64,000 bases of DNA. It comes from CAZRGV01 sp964599655 (lineage in GTDB: Bacteria; Planctomycetota; Planctomycetia; Isosphaerales; Isosphaeraceae). Where the stretch lies: NCBI GenBank assembly GCA_964599655.1, contig CAZRGV010000007.1:25006-89005 (forward strand). Direction: 5' to 3'. Both the position numbers and the translations under genes were made by a program. A model generated the notes under the pieces. It had not been told where the DNA came from and ran no database searches. It saw only the letters and a program-made list of their open reading frames with translations. Shown in pieces: positions 9,307 to 16,914 of this stretch; the stretch's first letter is position 1; the number at the start of each line of letters is the position of its first letter.

Positions 9307-10839
9307 ATGCTTGCCACGAAACTTACTCCGCCGATGCGATACGGTGTGGCCGTCGTCGCCACGGTGCTGGCGCTGTCGTTGAAACGAGTTCTTGACCCCT
9401 GGGTGCAGGAGTCCGCCGTCCTGGAGTTTGGACTTATCGCCGTGAGTTTCGTCGCCTGGTTCGGAAATCTTGGGCCGGCTCTACTCACGACGGTTCTCAC
9501 GGCTCTTGGGGCCGAGCTACTTTTCTTCGCTTCGAAGCGGAGCCTCCCCATCCACTGGTCGACCGACATGTTTCGGCTTGGGATGTTCCTGATCGAGGGC
9601 GTCTTGATCGGTCTTCTGGTCGAGGCGCTGCATCTAGCCCGCCGGCGCGCCGAGGTCGCGTGCCAGGCGCGCGATCGTTTTCTAGCGGTACTTAGTCATG
9701 AGCTGCGGACTCCGCTCACTCCCGTGCTTGCCACAGTGTCCGCCATGCTCGAGGAAGGGTCGGATCACGACCATCACACCGAGCTGCAGATGATCCAGCG
9801 CAACATTCAGACGGAGGCGCGGCTGATCGACGATCTGTTGGATGTCTCGCAGATTGCTGAAGGGCGAATGCCGCTGGATCTTCACGTCCTCGACCTTCAC
9901 GAAATCCTCCTGAGGGCCTTGGAAGTCTGCCGGTTGGACATCGACGCCAAGGGCTTGAACCTGACGCTGGAGCTCGACGCCCGGTCGCACCATGCTAGGC
10001 TCGACCGGGTGCGGATGAAACAGCTATTCTGGAACCTGATCCACAACGCTGTAAAGTTCACGCATCCCGGCGGTTGTCTGACAATTCGCACTCGAAACGA
10101 AGTGCCTCGCGGTCGAAAAAACGCCCCCACCTCGCTCGGTCTGATTGTCGAATTCGAAGACTCCGGCATCGGGATCACGCCAAACTGGGAGGAGCGAATC
10201 TTTGAACCGTTTGAGCAAGCCTGTCGCGATCGGAGCGACAAGGAAGAACGACAGAGAGGATTGGGGCTCGGTTTGGCGATCAGCCGATCCGTGGCGGCGG
10301 CCCATGGTGGACGGCTGATCGCGATCAGCCGAGGTCGAGATCTTGGATCAACCTTCCGCCTAGAACTCTCGGCCGTACCGACACCCGAGTCCTGGCTGGA
10401 TCCTGACGCCCCACGCGCCCCGAGAGGTGGCCCGGCAATCGAGAGTTGCCGCAAGATCCTGCTGGTCGAGGATAATCCCGATACGCTTCGATTTCTGAGC
10501 TTGGTCCTTGGGCGTCGTGGTCATGAGGTCATCGCCGCATCAAACCTGGAACTGGCCCAGACCAAGTTACTCGACCGGTCGATCGATCTGTTGATCAGCG
10601 ACATCGAGCTGCCCGACGGTACCGGACTCGAATTGATGGAGTCGCTTCCTGCTGGACGCCGACTTCCAGCGATCGCCTTGAGTGGTTTCGGCTCGGAAGA
10701 TGATATTCGCCGAAGTCTCGAAGCGGGATTTGCCGAGCACCTGACCAAGCCCGTCACAATCGGCCAGCTCGAAGCCGCGATCAGCCGAGTCCTCAACGCC
10801 TCAATTCGCGACCCGGCCCTGATCACGGGCCACGCATGA
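9307..10839 (+). CDS. Membrane hybrid histidine kinase with C-terminal receiver domain
   Basis: 510 residues. Three to four N-terminal membrane helices (about 12-108) resemble the DUF4118/KdpD-type sensor region (WFGNLGPALLTTVLTALGAELLFF). HisKA follows with phospho-acceptor H131 in LSHELRTPL. The HATPase domain shows the N box (NLIHNAVKF), a G1 box (EDSGIGI) and a G2 box (GLGLGLAISR). A receiver domain occupies 383-500: ED near 389, phospho-acceptor D432 in LLISDIELPD, and K481 in LTKP. No DNA-binding regulator is adjacent, so its output partner is unknown. An ATG at 9307 preceded by GAAGAGG is chosen over an upstream in-frame ATG at 9166, whose translation is not membrane-like. Confidence 0.88.
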   Translation: MLATKLTPPMRYGVAVVATVLALSLKRVLDPWVQESAVLEFGLIAVSFVAWFGNLGPALLTTVLTALGAELLFFASKRSLPIHWSTDMFRLGMFLIEGVLIGLLVEALHLARRRAEVACQARDRFLAVLSHELRTPLTPVLATVSAMLEEGSDHDHHTELQMIQRNIQTEARLIDDLLDVSQIAEGRMPLDLHVLDLHEILLRALEVCRLDIDAKGLNLTLELDARSHHARLDRVRMKQLFWNLIHNAVKFTHPGGCLTIRTRNEVPRGRKNAPTSLGLIVEFEDSGIGITPNWEERIFEPFEQACRDRSDKEERQRGLGLGLAISRSVAAAHGGRLIAISRGRDLGSTFRLELSAVPTPESWLDPDAPRAPRGGPAIESCRKILLVEDNPDTLRFLSLVLGRRGHEVIAASNLELAQTKLLDRSIDLLISDIELPDGTGLELMESLPAGRRLPAIALSGFGSEDDIRRSLEAGFAEHLTKPVTIGQLEAAISRVLNASIRDPALITGHA

Positions 10840-10887
10840 ACAAAGGTTCGGTGACCGGTCCGGGCCTGGTGCTTGCTCTGGGGTGAT

Positions 10888-10927
10888 CTGGCGGTTAGGA
10901 TCCAACAAATGTTGGTTCACTCGCCAG
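10888..10927. promoter_or_regulatory. Nested inverted repeat upstream of the cytochrome/DUF1501 cluster
   Basis: Outer arms CTGGCG (10888-10893) and CGCCAG (10922-10927) enclose inner arms CCAACA (10902-10907) and TGTTGG (10910-10915). It sits between the kinase stop and the next ATG at 11011. It could be the kinase terminator (no T-run) or an operator for the following cluster. Confidence 0.35.
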
Positions 10928-11010
10928 GCCGGAATTGTTCGAGCCCTCGGCCTTGATGCTTCCTTCTGAGACGCGGGGCTGGATCAACCTCTCGAACCGG
11001 TGATCACGCC

Positions 11011-13749
11011 ATGACGACCCTCCTCACGCTCGTGATAATTTCGATCTCGACCCCTTCGGCAGGCAATTCCGTCGACTACATCCGCGACATCAAACCCGTG
11101 CTCGCCAAGCGCTGCTACGCGTGCCACGCAGCACTGAAGCAAAAAGCGGGGCTGCGGCTCGACACCGCTGCGTCGATCCTCCAAGGGGGCGAGAGCGGCT
11201 CGGCCGTCGAGCCTGGCCAGGCTGACGAGAGCTTACTGGTCGACCGGGTGACCAACCCCGACCCGAGTTACCGGATGCCACCGGAGGGGGAACCTCTGAC
11301 CACCGAGGAGATCGACCACCTCCGCGCCTGGATCAACGCCGGTGCTCCGATACCCTCCGAGGAGTCGCCTCAGAAAGATCCTCGACAACACTGGGCCTAT
11401 ATTCCGCCCGTCCGCCCGCAGCTTCCCAAGGTCTCGAACTCTGCCTGGGTTCGCAACCCGATCGACACGTTTCTGGCCGCCGAGCATGAGGTCCGAGGCC
11501 TTGTTCCGCGCCCCTCCGTGAACAAGGCGACCTTACTCCGCCGCGTCTCGCTCGACCTGACGGGGTTGGCGCCAACACCCGATCAACTGCACGCATTTTT
11601 GAATGATCCCACACCCGACGCCTATGAAGCAGCCGTTGAACGTCTCCTGGCCAGCCCTCAATACGGCGAGCGATGGGGACGTCACTGGATGGACGTCTGG
11701 CGTTACAGCGACTGGTACGGTTACGGCGCCGAGGTTCGCCATAGCCAACCCCACATCTGGCGATGGCGCGACTGGATCGTCGAATCCCTGAATCAGGACA
11801 AGGGTTATGATCAGATGGTCGTCGAGATGCTCGCCGGCGATGAGGTGGCGCCCGACGATCCGAAGACCCTTCGTGCCACCGGCTATCTCGTCCGCAACTG
11901 GTTCAAGTTCAATCGCCACGTCTGGCTGCAAGACACGGTCGACCACACGGCCAAGGCGTTCCTGGGCATCACCTTCAACTGCGCCCGCTGTCACGACCAC
12001 AAGTACGATCCGATTGCGCAAGAAGATTATTATCGATTTCGGGCCTTTTTCGAACCGCACGACGTTCGCACCGACCGAGTTCCCGGCCAGCCCGATACCG
12101 GCAAGGATGGCCTCGTGCGGGTCTATGACGCTCATGCCGAGACCCCGACTTACCTCTTCGTGCGCGGCGATGACATGCAGCCGGTCAAGGACAAGCCGCT
12201 ATCGCCCGGTCTTCCTCGCATTCTTGGCGGGGAGTTGACGATCGCAAGTGAATCGCTACCGCCGCGTTCCTATTACACGGCGCTTCAGCCCCACATTCAG
12301 GCCGAGGCGATCGCGTCCGCCGAGTCGGACATTCAGAAAGCGACGCTGGACCTCGACGCCGCTCGCAAGGCCGGTGACGCCGCGCTCGAACGACTGACGA
12401 GTCTGGAGTCGGAATTGAGCGCCAATGCTAGCGCCCTGGCTGAGGCGAGGTCAGCGATCGCCAAGGCGAAGGCCGATGCTCTGCTCGCCGAGACCGCGCT
12501 GCGGGCCGCCCGACTTGAACTGGCCTCGCGAAAGGCAAGAATCACCGCCGACGAAGCCCGGTTCGCCCAGCCGCCCGACTCGAAGAAGGCGGAGATCCTC
12601 GCTCTCATGGCAGGCCACGCCGAACGCCAGGCCGCGCTGGCCAAGGCTGAAGAAACCCTGGCCAGGGCCGAGCACGCCCTTGCCGACGCTCGCCAGGCTC
12701 TCGCGCTCAAGCCCGGCGACGCTAAGGCGGAGCAAGCGGTTTCCACCGCCGAGGCCAGGCTCGCCGACGCCAGGAAGGGCATCGAACCGGCCCGCAAGGC
12801 TCTTGACTCGCGCTCGGGGAAGTACACGCCGATCAGCCCCATCTATCCGGCCACAACAACCGGTCGGCGTCTCGCACTCGCGAAATGGATCACTCATCGC
12901 GACAATCCCACCGCCGCTCGTGTCGCCGTCAATCACATTTGGATGCGACATTTCGGCGAGCCGCTGGTGCCGACCGTCTTCGACTTCGGTCTCAACGGTA
13001 AACCACCCACCCACCCAGAGCTGCTCGATTGGCTGGCCGTTGAATTCATAGAACATGGCTGGAGCCTGAAACATTTGCACCGCTTGATCGTTACTAGCAA
13101 TGCCTATCGGATGGAATCGACCGCGGGGCCCGACAATTCGAACAACTCGGTCGATCCATCGAATGTCTACCTCTGGCGCATGAATCCGAAACGCATGGAG
13201 GCCGAGATCATTCGCGACAATCTCCTCGCGATCGCAGGAAACCTCGATCCGGCGATGGGAGGCCCAGAGCTTGACGAGAACTCCGCGCTCACGACCTACC
13301 GACGCAGCCTCTACTACCGCCACGCCCCCGAGAAACAGGCTGTCTTCCTCAAGCTCTTCGACACCGCCAACACCACCGCCTGTTACCGCCGCGACGTGAG
13401 CGTCATTCCCCAGCAAGCCCTTGCGCTGGCCAATAGCCCGCTCGCCCTGGCGCAGGCGCGACGGCTCGCGAGCCGGCTTTCGAAGGATCCGGTTGACACC
13501 GCCGACGGGGCATTCGTGGCCGCGGCCTTCGAGCACATTCTTGGCCGTGCTCCGAACCTTGAGGAGCAGTCTGTCTGCGAGGATTACCTTGCCTCACAGG
13601 CGGCCCGTCTGGCCGATCCCGGCACGTTGACACCCTTCCATGAAGGCCCCGCCTGCCCCGTCGCTCCGTCGCCCGACCCTCGCCAACGCGCACGAGAAAA
13701 TCTCGTTCACGTGCTAATCAATCATAATGATTTTGTGACGATTCGATAA
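11011..13749 (+). CDS. PSCyt1-DUF1549-coiled coil-DUF1553 secreted cytochrome-type protein
   Basis: 912 residues. A short signal-like N-terminus is followed by a haem-type motif C35-Y-A-C38-H39 with PSCyt1 features (MPPEGE, AWINAGAP). DUF1549 runs over about 150-350 (RRVSLDLTGL, YGERWGRHWMDVWRY) and ends with a second motif, NCARCHDHKYDPI. DUF1553 runs over about 610-880 (GRRLALAKWI, FGLNGKPPTHPELLDWLA). Unlike most relatives, about 175 Ala/Glu/Lys-rich residues (430-605) predicted to form a coiled coil separate the two DUFs. Two DUF1501 genes follow at 21-bp and 20-bp spacings, so this is an operon. Such pairs are typical of planctomycetes and the reaction is unknown. The start lacks a clear ribosome-binding site. 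Confidence 0.9.
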   Translation: MTTLLTLVIISISTPSAGNSVDYIRDIKPVLAKRCYACHAALKQKAGLRLDTAASILQGGESGSAVEPGQADESLLVDRVTNPDPSYRMPPEGEPLTTEEIDHLRAWINAGAPIPSEESPQKDPRQHWAYIPPVRPQLPKVSNSAWVRNPIDTFLAAEHEVRGLVPRPSVNKATLLRRVSLDLTGLAPTPDQLHAFLNDPTPDAYEAAVERLLASPQYGERWGRHWMDVWRYSDWYGYGAEVRHSQPHIWRWRDWIVESLNQDKGYDQMVVEMLAGDEVAPDDPKTLRATGYLVRNWFKFNRHVWLQDTVDHTAKAFLGITFNCARCHDHKYDPIAQEDYYRFRAFFEPHDVRTDRVPGQPDTGKDGLVRVYDAHAETPTYLFVRGDDMQPVKDKPLSPGLPRILGGELTIASESLPPRSYYTALQPHIQAEAIASAESDIQKATLDLDAARKAGDAALERLTSLESELSANASALAEARSAIAKAKADALLAETALRAARLELASRKARITADEARFAQPPDSKKAEILALMAGHAERQAALAKAEETLARAEHALADARQALALKPGDAKAEQAVSTAEARLADARKGIEPARKALDSRSGKYTPISPIYPATTTGRRLALAKWITHRDNPTAARVAVNHIWMRHFGEPLVPTVFDFGLNGKPPTHPELLDWLAVEFIEHGWSLKHLHRLIVTSNAYRMESTAGPDNSNNSVDPSNVYLWRMNPKRMEAEIIRDNLLAIAGNLDPAMGGPELDENSALTTYRRSLYYRHAPEKQAVFLKLFDTANTTACYRRDVSVIPQQALALANSPLALAQARRLASRLSKDPVDTADGAFVAAAFEHILGRAPNLEEQSVCEDYLASQAARLADPGTLTPFHEGPACPVAPSPDPRQRARENLVHVLINHNDFVTIR

Positions 13750-13770
13750 GTCAAGAAAAGGGGCCTCGCC

Positions 13771-15258
13771 ATGCGCTCTCGACGGTCCACCGTCGTACAC
13801 GACTGCGGTCGCGTCCCTCGACGTACGTTCCTTGCCGACGTTGGCATGGGGTTTACCGGTCTGGTCCTGGGCGCGATGCTCCATCGCGACGGCCTTGTCC
13901 GAGCCGACGGCTGGACTCCCCCCGACGGTCGACCGCATTTTGCACCCAAGGCCAAGAACGTCATCTGGCTATTCATGATCGGCGGCACGAGCCACGTTGA
14001 GAGCTTCGACCCCAAGCCCGAGCTAAACACCTACGCCGGCAAGACGATCGCCGAAACCCCGTATAAAGATGCGCTCACCAATCCTCTGGTTAAGAACGTC
14101 CGCATCCCTGTCCCAAACGACGCCAACGGCCACATCCGGCAGAACATCTACCCGCTTCAGGTCGGCTACAAGAAGCGAGGCCAGAGCGGCATCGAGGTGA
14201 GCGATTGGTGGCCCCACGTTGGTGACTGCATCGACGACATCGCGGTCATTCGATCAATGTGGACGACCGACAACAACCACGGCGCTCAGCTTCAATTCCA
14301 CACTGGCCGGCACTCCCTTGAAGGGGCGTTTCCGACCATCGGGTCATGGGTCCATTACGGCCTCGGCTCGTTGAATGATGACCTGCCGAGCTTTGTCGTG
14401 ATGGGGACACCCGTCGCCGATTGCTGCGGTGGCATGAACGCCCACGGCGCCAGTTATCTCGGACCCGAACACGATGGCGTCCTGCTCGAGGTCGATCCCA
14501 AGAACCCCCTGCCCTTTGCCTCCCCCGGTAAAGGTGTCTTCCACGAAGAGCAGGCGGCCGAGTTCGACCTGCTTGGTGAACTCAACCGGTTGGCCGCCGT
14601 CCAGTATCCCGACGACCCCGCCCTCCGCGCCCGAATCAAATCCTACGAACTCGCCGCTCGCATGCAGATGGCCGTACCGGAGGTGGTTCGGTTCGACGAC
14701 GAATCCCCTCAAACCCAGGCCCTCTATGGTCTCGACCAGAACGAAACGCGCACGTTTGGTCAGCAATGCCTGACGGCTCGCCGTCTCGTCGAGCGTGGGG
14801 TGCGGTTCGTCCAGATCTTCCACGGCTCCAACGGCGGCGCCGGCGCCTGGGATGCCCACGGCAACCTCAAGGCCGGACACTCCCAGCTCTGTAAGCAGGT
14901 CGATCAACCGATCGGGGCCCTGCTGAAAGATCTGAAGCGTCGCGGCTTGCTCGACGAGACCCTCGTGGTCTGGGGCACGGAATTCGGCCGCACCCCGGGC
15001 AGCCAGAACCGCGACGGCCGCGACCATCACCCCTATGGCTTCTCGGTTTGGATGGCCGGCGGGGGCCTGAAAGGGGGTATCGCCCACGGCGCTACCGACG
15101 AGCTCGGATTCCACGCCGTTGAGAATCGGCATTATGTCACCGACCTCCATGCCACCGTACTGCATCAGCTCGGTCTCGACCCGCGTCGACTGGAAATCCC
15201 TGGTCAAAAGCGGCTCGAAATCGACTACGGTCAGCCCATCCGCGAGATCATCGCCTAA
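13771..15258 (+). CDS. DUF1501 protein, first tandem copy
   Basis: 495 residues. The N-terminus has a Tat-like PRRTFLADVGMGFTGLVLGAM. The DUF1501 core (alkaline phosphatase/sulfatase-like fold) shows NVIWLFMIGGTSHVESFDPKP, IRSMWT, the RRLVERGVRFVQIFHG block, WDAHGN, LVVWGTEFGRTPG and a final DLHATVLHQLGLDP. These conserved Asp/His positions resemble the metal-binding residues of the superfamily, but activity has not been shown for the family. It is 21 bp after the PSCyt1 protein gene and 20 bp before a second paralogue about 80% similar over most of its length. The last part is nucleotide-identical to that copy (15013-15245). AAGGGG lies upstream of the ATG. Confidence 0.92.
   Translation: MRSRRSTVVHDCGRVPRRTFLADVGMGFTGLVLGAMLHRDGLVRADGWTPPDGRPHFAPKAKNVIWLFMIGGTSHVESFDPKPELNTYAGKTIAETPYKDALTNPLVKNVRIPVPNDANGHIRQNIYPLQVGYKKRGQSGIEVSDWWPHVGDCIDDIAVIRSMWTTDNNHGAQLQFHTGRHSLEGAFPTIGSWVHYGLGSLNDDLPSFVVMGTPVADCCGGMNAHGASYLGPEHDGVLLEVDPKNPLPFASPGKGVFHEEQAAEFDLLGELNRLAAVQYPDDPALRARIKSYELAARMQMAVPEVVRFDDESPQTQALYGLDQNETRTFGQQCLTARRLVERGVRFVQIFHGSNGGAGAWDAHGNLKAGHSQLCKQVDQPIGALLKDLKRRGLLDETLVVWGTEFGRTPGSQNRDGRDHHPYGFSVWMAGGGLKGGIAHGATDELGFHAVENRHYVTDLHATVLHQLGLDPRRLEIPGQKRLEIDYGQPIREIIA
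15013..15245 (+). repeat. 233-bp tract identical to 16515-16747 (first copy)
   Basis: Base-for-base identity with the same region of the next DUF1501 gene at an offset of 1502 bp. Identity stops abruptly on both sides, where the copies differ at many third positions. This points to gene conversion or a recent recombination. Confidence 0.95.
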
Positions 15259-15278
15259 ACCAGAGGTCCTTTACGACC

Positions 15279-16757
15279 ATGACCCACCAAGTTGGCGACA
15301 CCGGTTGCGGTCGGATTCCCCGCCGGGTCTTCCTGTCAGACCTCGGCATGGGTTTCGCCGGCGTCGTCCTGGGCACAATGCTCCACCGCGATGGGATTGC
15401 CCGAGCCGATGAGAACTGGGCTCCGCCCAACGGCCGACCGCACTTCGCCCCCAAGGCCAAGAACGTTATCTGGCTGTTCATGATCGGCGGTGTCAGCCAT
15501 CTCGAAAGCTTCGACCCCAAGCCCGCCTTGAATACTTTCGCCGGCAAGACGATCGACGAGACGCCGCACAAGGCTGTGCTCGAATCGCCGTTCCTCAAGA
15601 GGAACCTTCGCGAATTCGCGCAAGGGCTTCGTAAGGTTTTGCCGAAGCTCTATCCGCTCCAAGTTGGCTACAAGAAGCGAGGCCAGAGCGGCATCGAGGT
15701 GAGCGACTGGTGGCCCTGCGTCGGCGAACACATCGATGATATCGTCGTGATCCGGTCGATGTGGACGACCGACAACGACCATGGTGCCCAGCTCCAGTTT
15801 CACACCGGCCGACATATCCTCGAGGGGTCGTATCCAACAATCGGGTCCTGGGTCCATTACGGTCTCGGCTCGCTCAATGACAACCTGCCGAGTTTTGTCG
15901 TCCTGGGAAGTCCGCTGGCCGATTGTTGCGGCGGAATGAACGGCCATTCCGCAAGCTATCTCGGGCCAGAGCACGACGGCGTCTGTCTTGACATCAACCC
16001 CGAGAGCCCGCTTCCGTTCGCCAGTCCGGGTAAGGGTGTTTTCCGCGAAGAGCAAGCGGCCGAGTTCGATCTACTCGGCCGGCTCAATCGGCTGTCGGCA
16101 GTGAAGTACCCCGACGACCCTGCCCTCCGCGCGCGAATCAAATCCTACGAGCTAGCCGCCCGCATGCAGCTATCGGTTCCCGAAGTCGTACGGTTCGACG
16201 ACGAATCGCCCCATATGCAGGCCCTCTATGGCCTCGATGACGACGCCACCCGTCCTTACGGCCAGCAATGCCTAGTGGCTCGTCGGCTGGTCGAGCGTGG
16301 CGTACGGTTCGTTCAGGTCTTCCACGGCTCCAATGGCGGCGCCGGAGCCTGGGATGCCCACCGCAACCTCAAGGCCGGTCACGCCGCGACCTGCCGGCAG
16401 GTGGACCGACCGATCGCGGGGCTACTCACCGACCTGAAGCAGCGCGGCTTGCTCGACGAAACGCTGGTCGTTTGGGGCACCGAATTCGGCCGCACTCCAG
16501 GAGCCGAGGGAGGGGACGGCCGCGACCATCACCCCTATGGCTTCTCGGTTTGGATGGCCGGCGGGGGCCTGAAAGGGGGTATCGCCCACGGCGCTACCGA
16601 CGAGCTCGGATTCCACGCCGTTGAGAATCGGCATTATGTCACCGACCTCCATGCCACCGTACTGCATCAGCTCGGTCTCGACCCGCGTCGACTGGAAATC
16701 CCTGGTCAAAAGCGGCTCGAAATCGACTACGGTCAGCCCATCCGCGACATCCTCTAG
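15279..16757 (+). CDS. DUF1501 protein, second tandem copy
   Basis: 492 residues, the paralogue of the preceding gene. It has the Tat-like PRRVFLSDLGMGFAGVVLGTM, then NVIWLFMIGGVSHLESFDPKP, WDAHRN, VVWGTEFGRTPG and the same C-terminus. The most divergent part lies at about 90-125, where this copy has KRNLREFAQGLRKVLPK in place of the first copy's VPNDANGHIRQ. The two probably arose by tandem duplication and keep exchanging their 3' ends. AGAGG lies about 12 bases before the ATG. It is the last gene of the plus-strand cluster and faces the minus-strand WD40 cytochrome gene across a hairpin. Confidence 0.92.
   Translation: MTHQVGDTGCGRIPRRVFLSDLGMGFAGVVLGTMLHRDGIARADENWAPPNGRPHFAPKAKNVIWLFMIGGVSHLESFDPKPALNTFAGKTIDETPHKAVLESPFLKRNLREFAQGLRKVLPKLYPLQVGYKKRGQSGIEVSDWWPCVGEHIDDIVVIRSMWTTDNDHGAQLQFHTGRHILEGSYPTIGSWVHYGLGSLNDNLPSFVVLGSPLADCCGGMNGHSASYLGPEHDGVCLDINPESPLPFASPGKGVFREEQAAEFDLLGRLNRLSAVKYPDDPALRARIKSYELAARMQLSVPEVVRFDDESPHMQALYGLDDDATRPYGQQCLVARRLVERGVRFVQVFHGSNGGAGAWDAHRNLKAGHAATCRQVDRPIAGLLTDLKQRGLLDETLVVWGTEFGRTPGAEGGDGRDHHPYGFSVWMAGGGLKGGIAHGATDELGFHAVENRHYVTDLHATVLHQLGLDPRRLEIPGQKRLEIDYGQPIRDIL
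16515..16747 (+). repeat. 233-bp tract identical to 15013-15245 (second copy)
   Basis: Second member of the identical pair. It covers the DGRDHHPYGFSVWMAGGG block to the penultimate codons of the gene, after which the two stop-codon regions differ. Confidence 0.95.
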
Positions 16758-16839
16758 GGATGCCGTCTACCGAACCGACCGCACTCCCTTCCTCTCGTGG
16801 ATGGTCATTGAGGGAGTTTCGTTCGCGTGTTGGGCAGAA

Positions 16840-16866
16840 CGGGTCAGGCTGCCAACACCTGACCCG
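16840..16866. terminator. Hairpin between convergent gene clusters
   Basis: Nine-base arms CGGGTCAGG (16840-16848) and CCTGACCCG (16858-16866) with a 9-nt loop. It lies between the stop of the plus-strand DUF1501 gene (16757) and the stop of the minus-strand gene (16915), as expected of a bidirectional terminator. There is no T-run. Confidence 0.55.
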
Positions 16867-16914
16867 AAGCATTCACAGACCGGAGCGGAATTCTGCCTCA
16901 GATCTACGCATACC

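Noticed and set aside
12451..13536. 361-residue minus-strand frame opposite the coiled-coil cytochrome gene
   Set aside because: Low-complexity Gly/Leu/Arg translation produced by the Ala-rich coding strand.
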